A DNA stretch of 64,000 nt from Sulfurimonas sp. (GTDB lineage: Bacteria; Campylobacterota; Campylobacteria; Campylobacterales; Sulfurimonadaceae): contig NZ_JAPHUF010000002.1 in assembly GCF_026196735.1 (NCBI RefSeq), positions 124,001-188,000 on the forward strand, given 5' to 3'. The position numbers and the translations under genes were made by a program. The notes beneath the pieces are model-generated. The model saw only the letters and a list, made by a program, of their open reading frames with translations. It made no database searches and was not told the DNA's origin. Shown piece after piece: positions 49,993-59,948 of this stretch; position 1 is the stretch's first letter; every line of letters begins with the position of its first letter.

Positions 49993-52900
49993 ATGATTTT
50001 AAAAGATAAATATATAATAAAAAAGTCAGAGTATGATGCTGTTATATTTGACCTTGACGGTGTTATAACTCAAACACAAAAAACACATGCAAAAGCGTGG
50101 AAAAGGGCGTTTGATGATTTTTTTAAAAAAAGAGCAAAGGGTAGCAGCTTCATACCTTTTGATATCTCCAAAGATTATTTTCTTTATGTGGATGGAAAGC
50201 CAAGAGATGAAGGGATAAAGAGCTTTCTCGCCTCAAGAGATATAGAGCTTCCGCAAATAAGAGGCGCTAATACAACAGATATTGATACTGTAGAATCTTT
50301 GGGAAATTTAAAAAATAATTATTTTTTAGAGTTTTTATCTGAGGGTATTCAAACTTATGAAAGTTCTATAGAACTACTTTTAAAATTAAACAACTTCGGC
50401 TTTTTGACTGCCGTAGTCTCTTCTAGTAAAAACTGTAGATTTATACTTCAATCTTCAGACTTAACTTCTCATTTTGATGCTATTGTTGATGGTCTGGATC
50501 TTCAAAATCTGGATTTTAAGGGTAAACCGGAACCTGATCTTTTTTTAGAGGCTCTTAAGAGAATCGATGTTGAGCCAAGTAGAGCGATTGTGATTGAAGA
50601 TGCTATAGCCGGGGTCAAAGCAGGAAAAAAAGGTAATTTTGCAAAAGTTATCGGTGTTGACAGAAATAAACAATCAAGAGAGTTAAAAAAAGCCGGAGCT
50701 GATATTGTTGTTAAAGACTTAGATGAGATTGATATTGAAGCAAAAAGCACAGAACTTCCATCGGCTCTAAAATCATTTAAAAAAATAGAGAGTCAATTTA
50801 AAGATAAAGAGGTTGTGGTCTTTTTTGACTACGATGGAACTGTAACCCCAATCGTTTCTCATCCCAAAGATGCCAAACTAAGCCAAGCAATGAAAAACAC
50901 GCTTATTAAACTCTCAAATCAATGTACCTTGGCTGTGATTAGCGGCAGAGGACTTAATGACATTAAAAGTTTGGTGGGTATTAAAGGTATCTACTATGCA
51001 GGCAGTCACGGGTACGAGATTGAAGGCCCAAGTATTAAGATGGAGTATGAAGGGGCTTTAAAGTTTGTTAAAACTTTTGATTTATTGGAGAGTAAACTTA
51101 CAAAACTATTAGAAAATGTAGAGGGCGCATTAGTAGAGCGAAAAAAATTCAGCATCGCGCTTCACTATAGAAATGTATCTAAAGATGAAGCACACCTTGT
51201 AGAAAATGCAGCAGATGAAGCTATAAAAAAATATCCTAAACTTCGTAAAAGCTACGGTAAAAAAGTATATGAACTACAACCGGATTTAGAGTGGAACAAA
51301 GGCAAAGCCTTGGAGTGGCTTATGCAAAAACTTCATATACAAAATATGGGAAGTAAAGTCTTTTATATAGGTGATGATATTACCGATGAAGATGCTTTTA
51401 GTGCGATTAAAACTTATGGAATAGGAATACTTGTAGGAGACCAAGCAAGAAATACAGGTGCTCAATATAAACTACGCGATACGGACCAAACTTTACATTT
51501 TTTAAAGATACTATCTTCATCTTTGCAAAATGGTAACATCTGGTCTTTAACTTATGATAACTACGCACCAAAAGAGGAAAAGTTAAGAGAGGTGCTTTGT
51601 GCGCTGGGTAATGGTTACTTTGTGACTAGGTCATCATCAATAGAATCTAAAGCTGATGATATACACTATCCAGGGACTTATATGGCGGGAGGCTATAACA
51701 GACTTAAGTCGGTGATTGGCGGCAAAGAGATTAAAAATGAGGATCTTGTAAATTTTCCAAACTGGCTGAGATTAAAATTTAGGATAAAGGGCGGGACTTG
51801 GTTTGGTATAGATGAGACTACTATTATATCCTTTCGTCAAGAACTAGATATGCAAGAAGGAGTTCTGCATAAACTTATACATTTTAGTGATGCAAAAGGA
51901 AGAGAGACTAGACTTGTAGAGAGGCGATTTGTTCATATGGGCAATAAGCATATCGCTTCAATAGAGCTAACTATTATGCCGATTAATTGGGAAGGAAGTA
52001 TTGAGATAGAATCCGCAATTGACGGCAATGTTAAAAACGAAGGGGTCAAACGCTACAGAGATTTAAGCAGTGAGCATCTTAAGTGTATAGAAAAAGAGCT
52101 CCAAAATGATGTAATCTTTTTAAAGATGGAGACGGTACAGTCTAATCATACTGTTTCTATGGCAGCAAAAACAAAATTCTTTGTAAATAGTGAACCTCTT
52201 GTTGTAAAAGCTAGATTGGTTGAAGAGGGTTCTTGTATTGCAAAGCGTTTTCTTATTGAGTCTATAAGCAGCGAAGATTATATACATGTAGAAAAAAGCA
52301 TGTCGCTATATTCATCAAAAGATAAAGCTATATCAAACTGTTATCTTGAGGCACAACTTGCACTAGAAGATATACAAAGGTTTGAAAACTTGCTATATAC
52401 ACATAAGATTGCCTGGAAGCATTTATGGAATAATTTTGATATTGATTTAAATCTTAGAGATATTAAAAAATACTATTTTTTAAAGAGAGTATTGCATCTT
52501 TATACTTTTCATCTTCTGCAAACCGCTTCGGTTCATAGTATTGATATGGATGTAGGAATCCCGGCTAGAGGATGGCATGGAGAAGCTTACCGAGGTCATA
52601 TTTTTTGGGATGAAATATTTATATTTCCTTTTTTTAACTACAGACTTCCACAAATAACGCGAAGCCTTATGCTTTACCGCTATAGAAGGCTTCCCGAAGC
52701 AAGGCGTGCAGCAAAAACATTAGGATATAAAGGTGCTATGTATCCGTGGCAAAGCGGAAGTAACGGCAAAGAAGAGACGCAGATAATGCATCTCAATCCG
52801 CAATCAAACAGATGGCTTCAAGATAATACTCATCTTCAACGCCATATCAATTCTGCTATTGTCTATAATATTTGGCAGTATTATCAAGTGAGCGGAGATA

Positions 52901-53946
52901 GCGAGTTTTTATCTTTTTACGGTGCAGAGATGATACTTGAAATTGCTAGATTTTGGTCTTGTATTGCCACATATAACAGTGCTGAAGACAGGTATGAGAT
53001 TTTAAATATTATAGGACCCGATGAGTACCATGACGCTTATCCAAATAGTGAAACTCCGGGAGTCAATAATAATGCCTATACAAATATTATGGCTGTATTT
53101 GTTCTCAATAAGGCTGTACAACTTAAAAATATACTCTCACAAGCGAACTTCAGCGAATTATGTGAAAAACTAAACATAGAACAAACAGAGATTTTAAGAT
53201 GGGAAGATATACGCAAGAAAATGAAAATACCCTTTCATGATGGCAATATAATTAGTCAGTTTGAGGGCTATGAAAACCTAAAAGAGCTTGATTGGGATGC
53301 TTATCGTAGTAAATACAGCAATATTCAACGATTAGACAGAATACTAGAAGCTGAGGGTGATAGTGCCAATGATTATAAAGTTTCAAAGCAGGCTGATGTG
53401 TTGATGCTCTTTTACCTTTTTTCAAACGAAGAATTAAAAGAGCTTTTTCATCAACTTGGTTACAGATTTTCTCAAGTCATGCACAAAAAAAATGTTAAAT
53501 ATTATCTACAAAGAACTTCAAGCGGATCTTCTTTAAGTCAAGTTGTTCATGCTTGGGTAAGTGCACAGGTGAACAGAAAAGAGTCGTGGAAATATTTTAA
53601 TGAGGCTATGTTAACAGACATAGAAGATATTCAAGGCAATACAACGCCTGAAGGAGTGCATATAGGTTCTATGGCAGGTACGATAGACATTATTCAGAGG
53701 TGTTATACAGGTTTAGAAGCCAGAGATGATATCTTATATCTTAATCCTAGCCTTCCAAAGGAATTGCAAGATATAAAGCTTAAGCTCCACTATAGAGGTC
53801 AATGGCTCAATATTGACATATATCAGGATAAGATTATTATCATGGCTCAAACTTCGAATGCGAAGGAAATAAATATGAACATAAAAGGTGAGCTTTTTAT
53901 GCTTGGATGCGGTGAGACTAAAGAGATAGACTATATAAATAAGTGA
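49993..53946 (+). CDS. Trifunctional-architecture trehalose protein: HAD (beta-PGM-like) / trehalose-6-phosphate phosphatase / GH65 phosphorylase-type
   Basis: FDLDGVITQTQKTHAKAW (HAD 1); VFFDYDGTVTPI...YIGDDITDEDAF (OtsB-like); GH65 region with GWHGEAYRGHIFWDEIF and NIIGPDEYHDAYPNSETPGVNNNAYTN. Confidence 0.9.
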   Translation: MILKDKYIIKKSEYDAVIFDLDGVITQTQKTHAKAWKRAFDDFFKKRAKGSSFIPFDISKDYFLYVDGKPRDEGIKSFLASRDIELPQIRGANTTDIDTVESLGNLKNNYFLEFLSEGIQTYESSIELLLKLNNFGFLTAVVSSSKNCRFILQSSDLTSHFDAIVDGLDLQNLDFKGKPEPDLFLEALKRIDVEPSRAIVIEDAIAGVKAGKKGNFAKVIGVDRNKQSRELKKAGADIVVKDLDEIDIEAKSTELPSALKSFKKIESQFKDKEVVVFFDYDGTVTPIVSHPKDAKLSQAMKNTLIKLSNQCTLAVISGRGLNDIKSLVGIKGIYYAGSHGYEIEGPSIKMEYEGALKFVKTFDLLESKLTKLLENVEGALVERKKFSIALHYRNVSKDEAHLVENAADEAIKKYPKLRKSYGKKVYELQPDLEWNKGKALEWLMQKLHIQNMGSKVFYIGDDITDEDAFSAIKTYGIGILVGDQARNTGAQYKLRDTDQTLHFLKILSSSLQNGNIWSLTYDNYAPKEEKLREVLCALGNGYFVTRSSSIESKADDIHYPGTYMAGGYNRLKSVIGGKEIKNEDLVNFPNWLRLKFRIKGGTWFGIDETTIISFRQELDMQEGVLHKLIHFSDAKGRETRLVERRFVHMGNKHIASIELTIMPINWEGSIEIESAIDGNVKNEGVKRYRDLSSEHLKCIEKELQNDVIFLKMETVQSNHTVSMAAKTKFFVNSEPLVVKARLVEEGSCIAKRFLIESISSEDYIHVEKSMSLYSSKDKAISNCYLEAQLALEDIQRFENLLYTHKIAWKHLWNNFDIDLNLRDIKKYYFLKRVLHLYTFHLLQTASVHSIDMDVGIPARGWHGEAYRGHIFWDEIFIFPFFNYRLPQITRSLMLYRYRRLPEARRAAKTLGYKGAMYPWQSGSNGKEETQIMHLNPQSNRWLQDNTHLQRHINSAIVYNIWQYYQVSGDSEFLSFYGAEMILEIARFWSCIATYNSAEDRYEILNIIGPDEYHDAYPNSETPGVNNNAYTNIMAVFVLNKAVQLKNILSQANFSELCEKLNIEQTEILRWEDIRKKMKIPFHDGNIISQFEGYENLKELDWDAYRSKYSNIQRLDRILEAEGDSANDYKVSKQADVLMLFYLFSNEELKELFHQLGYRFSQVMHKKNVKYYLQRTSSGSSLSQVVHAWVSAQVNRKESWKYFNEAMLTDIEDIQGNTTPEGVHIGSMAGTIDIIQRCYTGLEARDDILYLNPSLPKELQDIKLKLHYRGQWLNIDIYQDKIIIMAQTSNAKEINMNIKGELFMLGCGETKEIDYINK

Positions 53947-53956
53947 AAGGAAAAAT

Positions 53957-55390
53957 ATGCAAGACTTAAAAAAAGGCAGATTGATTATTGCTTCAAACAG
54001 ACTTCCTGTTATATTGAAAAAATCTATTGACAGCAGCTACAAATTGAGTCATGCATCCGGAGGGCTTGTTACAGCCATGACACCGGTGTTGAAAAAATAT
54101 TCTGGAGTATGGGTTGGCTGGGCAGGAAACTATTTAGAAGAAGATGTTGGGGTCAATGAACTGCTAAAAAAAGAAGAAAAAGATTTAAATTATAAGTACA
54201 GACCTGTAGATATAAGTTTGAATGATTATGAACTTTATTATAAAGGATTTTCCAATGAAACACTCTGGCCGCTTTTTCATAATATGCCTGGCTACTGTAC
54301 ATTTAAACTAAACTCTTATAAAGCATATCAAAAAGTAAATAAGATATTTGCTATTACGATTATGAAAAATCTTATGGCAGATGATTTCATATGGATTCAT
54401 GATTATCATTTGATTAATACAGCTATAGAGTTGAGAAAAAGTGGTATAAAAAACAATATGGCTTTTTTTCTTCATATTCCTTTTCCTCCCTTGGAGACTT
54501 TTAACCGTATGCCATGGCGCGTGGAGATTATAACTGCACTGTTGTCATACGATTTGATAGGCTTTCATACAGAGCTAGATAAGAATAATTTTTTGGAAGT
54601 TATTGAAGCATTGATAGAAGATGCTGTTTTTTATGATAAAGAGCTTGATATAACTACAGTTGTAAGTAAAAACACGAGGCACAAAGTCGGAGTCTTTCCA
54701 ATCAGTATAGATTATAATGAATTTTCTACTCAAGCTGAAAGTAAAGAGGTTACAAGAATTACCAATGACATAAAGAGCAGCTATGCAGGAGAAAAATTTA
54801 TTTTAGGAATAGATAGGTTAGACTACAGCAAAGGAATACCACAAAGACTTAGGGCATACAGGTCGCTTCTGGCTAAAAACCCGAAATTGAGAACAAAAAT
54901 TAAATTGATGCAGATTATGATACCGAGTCGAGAAGATATAGACAAATATTCAGAGCTTAAAAGTGAGATAGAAGAACTCATAGGTGAGATAAACGGCAAG
55001 TTTAGCCAACTTGGATGGATTCCTATTCAGTACAGCTACGATTCATTAAGCAGAACAGAACTTCTTGCTTATTATAGAGCTTCTGAGATTGCTCTTGTTA
55101 CTCCTTTAAAAGATGGGATGAACCTGATAGCCAAGGAGTACTGTGCTGCAAATATAGACAAAGACGGAGTGTTGATACTCAGCGAGTTTGCAGGGGCTAA
55201 ATGCCAGTTTAAAGATGATGCACTCATAGTTAATCCATATGATGAAGAGTCTGTCGTCAATACTATTAAAAAAGCTCTCTCTATGAAAGCTCAAGAAAAG
55301 CGAAAACGGATGGAAAATATGCAAAATAATATTAAAAAGTTTGATGTTTTTTGGTGGGTTGACTCTTTTTTAAAGGCTGTAAAAAAGTAG
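53957..55390 (+). CDS. otsA: Trehalose-6-phosphate synthase
   Basis: [64 protein letters not shown]. Confidence 0.95.
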   Translation: MQDLKKGRLIIASNRLPVILKKSIDSSYKLSHASGGLVTAMTPVLKKYSGVWVGWAGNYLEEDVGVNELLKKEEKDLNYKYRPVDISLNDYELYYKGFSNETLWPLFHNMPGYCTFKLNSYKAYQKVNKIFAITIMKNLMADDFIWIHDYHLINTAIELRKSGIKNNMAFFLHIPFPPLETFNRMPWRVEIITALLSYDLIGFHTELDKNNFLEVIEALIEDAVFYDKELDITTVVSKNTRHKVGVFPISIDYNEFSTQAESKEVTRITNDIKSSYAGEKFILGIDRLDYSKGIPQRLRAYRSLLAKNPKLRTKIKLMQIMIPSREDIDKYSELKSEIEELIGEINGKFSQLGWIPIQYSYDSLSRTELLAYYRASEIALVTPLKDGMNLIAKEYCAANIDKDGVLILSEFAGAKCQFKDDALIVNPYDEESVVNTIKKALSMKAQEKRKRMENMQNNIKKFDVFWWVDSFLKAVKK

Positions 55391-55455
55391 ACCATTCAAG
55401 ATATCAGAAGAGACTTTCGGGGCTTCGGAGGCAATATTGATGAGGGTGTGTGGTA

Positions 55456-56418
55456 TTAGTCAAGTAAAGAAATCTTAGAAAGAAATTTCTCTTTGTTTAG
55501 ATAATATACATCAAAGTCATCCGCAATAAATAGCTTGCCGTCATAGTTGCACTTTATTTCATTATATATTGTATCTACATCTAAAGTATTATTTTTGTTG
55601 TATCGTGGATTTATATGGTTGGCGATTAGATTTTTTATGTTCTTTTTTTGAGCTGTGACACCAAGATCTTTTGCTGTGGTGTGCATAACCTTTTTTTGCA
55701 AGTTATCGTATACTTCTTGAGTATAGGTACACTCATGTACCAAGAGATCAAGATTTTGTAGATAATTGCCTAAAATATCAGGCTTGGAGTTGTCGCCGGC
55801 TATAATTGCAGACCTTCCGTATATCGTCTCAAGCATTAATTCTTCAGGCTCAAACTCTCTGCCTTCAAAGGTGATTCTTTTTCCTTTTTTTAATTCGCCG
55901 CAAAGAGGTGATGCTTCTAGTCCGGCTTTTTTTAGTTTTTCTTCATCAAGTTTATTGCTGATATCGTTTTCTTTGATATAAAAAGCTGAACTATCTTTAG
56001 AGTGGACAAGGGGCAAGATTTTTAGTGAAAATTTCTCAAATTCAAACTCTTGCTCATTAGTATATTCAATGATATTTAGGATATACCCAAGATTATCCTC
56101 AGAAATATCTACAGCACATTCTAAAAATTTTTTAATTCCTTTTGGACCGTAAATGCTTAGAGGGTTTAAAGCCATATCAAGCTTTTTTGTAGAGATTAGT
56201 CCCGGCAAACCATAATAATGGTCTCCATGCATATGTGTGATAAAAATAGCATCTAGTTTTCCTGTGTGTAATCTGCTTTGCATAATCTGGCGCTGTGTGC
56301 CTTCTCCGCAATCAAAAAGATACCATTTGTTATCTTGGTCCAGCTCCAATGCCAGAGCAGACACACTTCTATCTCTTGTCGGTTTTCCGGCACTTGTACC
56401 TAAAAATGTAAGTTTCAA
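55456..56418 (-). CDS. rnz: Ribonuclease Z
   Basis: FLGTSAGKPTRDRSVSALAL, FITHMHGDHYYGLPGLIST, LVHECTY. Confidence 0.93.
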   Translation of the reverse strand: MKLTFLGTSAGKPTRDRSVSALALELDQDNKWYLFDCGEGTQRQIMQSRLHTGKLDAIFITHMHGDHYYGLPGLISTKKLDMALNPLSIYGPKGIKKFLECAVDISEDNLGYILNIIEYTNEQEFEFEKFSLKILPLVHSKDSSAFYIKENDISNKLDEEKLKKAGLEASPLCGELKKGKRITFEGREFEPEELMLETIYGRSAIIAGDNSKPDILGNYLQNLDLLVHECTYTQEVYDNLQKKVMHTTAKDLGVTAQKKNIKNLIANHINPRYNKNNTLDVDTIYNEIKCNYDGKLFIADDFDVYYLNKEKFLSKISLLD

Positions 56419-56479
56419 CGACTACTCCATGCAAAAATTTATAAAGTGGCGAGCTTTAAGTATTCAAACTTAGTATGTA

Positions 56480-56959
56480 TCACTCAAAATGAGACAATAG
56501 CTTGCTTTTGTCAATTTTTGTTAAATCTGCCGGTATATTTTTCTTTAAAATCTTTTTGATCTGAGAATCTAACTTTTCGTTTAGTTTGTTATTGTCTGCT
56601 TTTGGAAAGGCGAGATGCCACTGAGGCGGTGACTCTTTTTTGATAATTGAAGCAATGTCATTGCTGATTTGTTTCAATATGCTGTTCTTTTTTTCAATTT
56701 CTGCATTATGAGATTCACCGGATGAATTACCCAATCTGCCTGCTTTATCACTCATTTGCTCGGATATCCTACTGTGTGCCGCAATATAGTCAATATCAAA
56801 AATAAGTTCCGCTACTGTGGATTCTTTTTCAGTTCCACGATGTTGCGCATGACTGACTTGCATACTCTCATGTCTGTCAACTCTTTTTATATTAGAAATT
56901 CTATATGCTTTTAGCTGCCCAAGGTCACCGACAACTATTATATGTCCGTTAAAATTCAT
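56480..56959 (-). CDS. Possible host-attachment (baeRF-like) family protein
   Basis: 159 aa; short beta-strand N-terminus and C-terminal KKNIPADLTKIDKSKLLSHFE resemble that family; tentative. Confidence 0.45.
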   Translation of the reverse strand: MNFNGHIIVVGDLGQLKAYRISNIKRVDRHESMQVSHAQHRGTEKESTVAELIFDIDYIAAHSRISEQMSDKAGRLGNSSGESHNAEIEKKNSILKQISNDIASIIKKESPPQWHLAFPKADNNKLNEKLDSQIKKILKKNIPADLTKIDKSKLLSHFE

Positions 56960-57129
56960 GATAAACTCCTATTTCGTAGTTATTATACATATGATACTAC
57001 TTATGAGCTTAAAATTTTTTAACACAAATAATACCTCTTTTTACCAATAGTTAAAACTTCGCTTTTGACTTGATTTTGCAAAAGCTTAAAATTTCTGCCA
57101 ATTTTAAAATGACATGTAATGTATGATGA

Positions 57130-57744
57130 TTATTTCTTATCTAAATCACTTATTTGATTAAAAAGATTATCGGTTGTAATGGTGAAAGAAGATGATATAT
57201 CTACTTCCGCACTCTGTAGTGCTTGTGCTGTCCAGACATTGCATGTTTGAAATATATGGTATTTTTTACTTGAGAGATAGAAAAAGCTGTTTGGAAATAA
57301 TCCGTCGGAGAGCACTATGGATTTGGAATCCTTTTTTGCAAAAGAGCTGTCTATAAATGTTAAAAGTTTTGTAAAAGCTTCTATGGATATGCTTATTTTT
57401 ACCACATTCTCTTTTGAAAAAGTGCTTAAATCATGCATGCTGAGTGCTCTGACATGTAAAACACTCGAAGTAGGAATAAGCGCTGCTTTTAATGTCATCC
57501 AAAGTGATGGGTCTGAACTTTTGTAAAAATCCTCATCTCCCCAGCCGACTTCTATATATTTGTGCTTTTTAAAAAAAGGATCAACTTTCCATGCAGAACT
57601 ATTTATGTCAATCATTCTCAGAACAATACCTGCATGCCATCCATGATTTACAACAAAGATATCTCTTTTGTCGTCTGCAAAAATAGAACTGGACAGGAGC
57701 AAAAATATGATCACAACTGCTGTTTTTAAAGTCTGCATATGCAC
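57130..57744 (-). CDS. DUF2459-like exported protein
   Basis: Signal peptide; FVVNHGWHAGIVLRM, YIEVGWGDEDFY, FQTCNVWTAQALQSA. Confidence 0.75.
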   Translation of the reverse strand: MHMQTLKTAVVIIFLLLSSSIFADDKRDIFVVNHGWHAGIVLRMIDINSSAWKVDPFFKKHKYIEVGWGDEDFYKSSDPSLWMTLKAALIPTSSVLHVRALSMHDLSTFSKENVVKISISIEAFTKLLTFIDSSFAKKDSKSIVLSDGLFPNSFFYLSSKKYHIFQTCNVWTAQALQSAEVDISSSFTITTDNLFNQISDLDKK

Positions 57745-57869
57745 CTCTTAACCACAATTATACCATCTGTATTGATTTTTTAAAACTATTTAACTTTGTT
57801 ACAATTACTTGGAATATATCAGTTGATATTATGTATTATTGTTAGATAATGACAAACGAGGTATACAAA

Positions 57870-59174
57870 ATGAAACGATTGCTGATATTAACTTTATTAC
57901 TTTTTTTGTCAGTGGAGCTTTTAGCTAATACTTCTACAATTATAAAACTGCAGATACAAGGTGCTATAGGTCCAGCTGGCAGTAGTTACATTAAAGAGGG
58001 TATGGCTTATGCAGCGGGTCAAAATGCACAGGCAGTATTAATAGAGTTGGATACGCCGGGCGGCCTATCTACATCAATGCGCGAGATGATTCAAGAAATT
58101 ACAAATTCTTCAATTCCGGTCATTACATATGTTTATCCAAAAGGTGCACATGCTGCTAGTGCCGGAACTTATCTTCTTTATGCTTCCCATATAGCAGCTA
58201 TGGCACCAGCAACTAATCTTGGTGCTGCAACTCCTGTGCGCTTAATGCCTTCTTCTGCAAAAATTGAAGACTCAAATACAAGTACGACATCTACTCTTGA
58301 GAAAAAAGCAGTCAATGATGCTATTGCCTATATAAAAAGTTTGGCCGAGCTTAATGACCGCAATGTAACATGGGCTATATCTGCTGTTAAAGAGTCTAAA
58401 AGTTTATCTGCCGAGGATGCATTGAAGTATGGTGTTATTGATATTGTTGCCGAGGACATTAAAGAGTTGCTAGATAAACTTCAAGGCAAGATAGTAGTTA
58501 TATCCGGTAAGAATATCACACTTAAAACCGAGGGTGCTATTATAGAGTTATACGAAGCTGATTGGAAGACACGCTTTTTGTCTATAATTACAAATCCAAA
58601 CATTGCATATATATTTTTACTGCTTGCAATATATGGTATCTTCTTTGAACTTATGAATCCCGGTGCGATAATTCCCGGAGTTATTGGAACTATATCCGGA
58701 GTGATTGCACTTTATGCATTAAACATGATACCCTTTAATTATGCAGGCTTACTTTTAATACTTTTAGGCATTGTATTTATGATATCAGAAGTATTTATCG
58801 CAGGATTTGGAATTTTAGGTATAGGAGGTGTTATCTCCTTCGCCTTTGGCTCGTTTTTACTGTTTGATGCTGATACGCTTGGCAGCAGTGTCTCTATCCC
58901 TTTAATCATTGCTTTTAGTGTTTCAAGTCTAGCTTTTTTTATTTTAGTCGTGAGACTCTTTGTAAGCTCAAGGTCGGCCAAAGTAGTCTCAGGTGAAGAG
59001 GAGATGATTGGCACCACAGCAGAGGTAATCAAATCCAATGATAGTGGTTATTTAGTACATTGTCACGGTGAGACATGGAGTGCAACAAGTGAGACAAAGT
59101 TGTCGGTCGGGCAGAGTGTTCAGGTTGTTGAATTATCCGGTCTTATTTTAAAAGTTAAACCAATTGAGGAGTAA
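57870..59174 (+). CDS. NfeD-family membrane-bound ClpP-class serine protease
   Basis: LIELDTPGGLSTSMREMIQ, GAHAASAGTYLLYASHIAAMAP; TM region plus NfeD-like OB domain. Start placed at MKRLLILTLLL. Confidence 0.9.
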   Translation: MKRLLILTLLLFLSVELLANTSTIIKLQIQGAIGPAGSSYIKEGMAYAAGQNAQAVLIELDTPGGLSTSMREMIQEITNSSIPVITYVYPKGAHAASAGTYLLYASHIAAMAPATNLGAATPVRLMPSSAKIEDSNTSTTSTLEKKAVNDAIAYIKSLAELNDRNVTWAISAVKESKSLSAEDALKYGVIDIVAEDIKELLDKLQGKIVVISGKNITLKTEGAIIELYEADWKTRFLSIITNPNIAYIFLLLAIYGIFFELMNPGAIIPGVIGTISGVIALYALNMIPFNYAGLLLILLGIVFMISEVFIAGFGILGIGGVISFAFGSFLLFDADTLGSSVSIPLIIAFSVSSLAFFILVVRLFVSSRSAKVVSGEEEMIGTTAEVIKSNDSGYLVHCHGETWSATSETKLSVGQSVQVVELSGLILKVKPIEE

Positions 59175-59177
59175 AAG

Positions 59178-59930
59178 ATGTTTATTGATTTACCATTTAC
59201 AGGAATATACATAGTTGTATTTGTCATTGTTTTTTTAGCAATGGCTATTCGTATTTTAAGGGAGTATCAACGCGGTGTAGTTTTTACACTTGGGCGTTTT
59301 ACAGGGATAAAGGGACCTGGGCTTATTATATTGATTCCATTTATTCAACAGATGGTCAGGGTTGATCTTCGTACTATCGTTCTTGATGTTCCCACTCAAG
59401 ATGTTATCTCTCATGACAATGTATCAGTACATGTCAATGCTGTGGTATATTTTCGTGTTATAGACCCTCAAAAAGCTATTATTCAGGTGGAAGATTTTTA
59501 TACAGCGACAAGCCAACTTGCTCAGACAACCCTGCGCTCTGTACTTGGTGGACATGAGTTAGATGAGATGCTTGCTGAGAGAGAACGACTTAATCATGAT
59601 ATTCAAGAAATCCTTGATAAACAGACTGATGCATGGGGGATTAAGATATCCAATGTTGAGATTAAGCATATAGACCTTGATGAGAGTATGGTTCGTGCTA
59701 TTGCTAAGCAGGCTGAAGCAGAGCGTGAGCGCCGTGCAAAAGTTATTAATGCAAAAGGTGAAGTTGAAGCCAGTGAGAACATACTTTTAGCAGCCGAGAA
59801 ACTTTCTCAAAATGATTTAGCAATACAGCTTAGATATCTTCAGACAATGAGTGATATTTCTAGCGATAAAACAAATACACTTGTTTTCCCGTTTCCGACA
59901 GAGTTTAGTAAGTTTTTTAAGGGTGCTTAA
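59178..59930 (+). CDS. SPFH-domain slipin (stomatin-like)
   Basis: [57 protein letters not shown]; downstream of nfeD. Confidence 0.93.
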   Translation: MFIDLPFTGIYIVVFVIVFLAMAIRILREYQRGVVFTLGRFTGIKGPGLIILIPFIQQMVRVDLRTIVLDVPTQDVISHDNVSVHVNAVVYFRVIDPQKAIIQVEDFYTATSQLAQTTLRSVLGGHELDEMLAERERLNHDIQEILDKQTDAWGIKISNVEIKHIDLDESMVRAIAKQAEAERERRAKVINAKGEVEASENILLAAEKLSQNDLAIQLRYLQTMSDISSDKTNTLVFPFPTEFSKFFKGA

Positions 59931-59948
59931 AATAGCAATCTGCCAACA

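Noticed and set aside
55391-55455. GC-richer intergenic stretch after otsA (ACTTTCGGGGCTTCGGAGG)
   Set aside because: Considered as a terminator or small RNA, but no clear stem plus T-run could be drawn.
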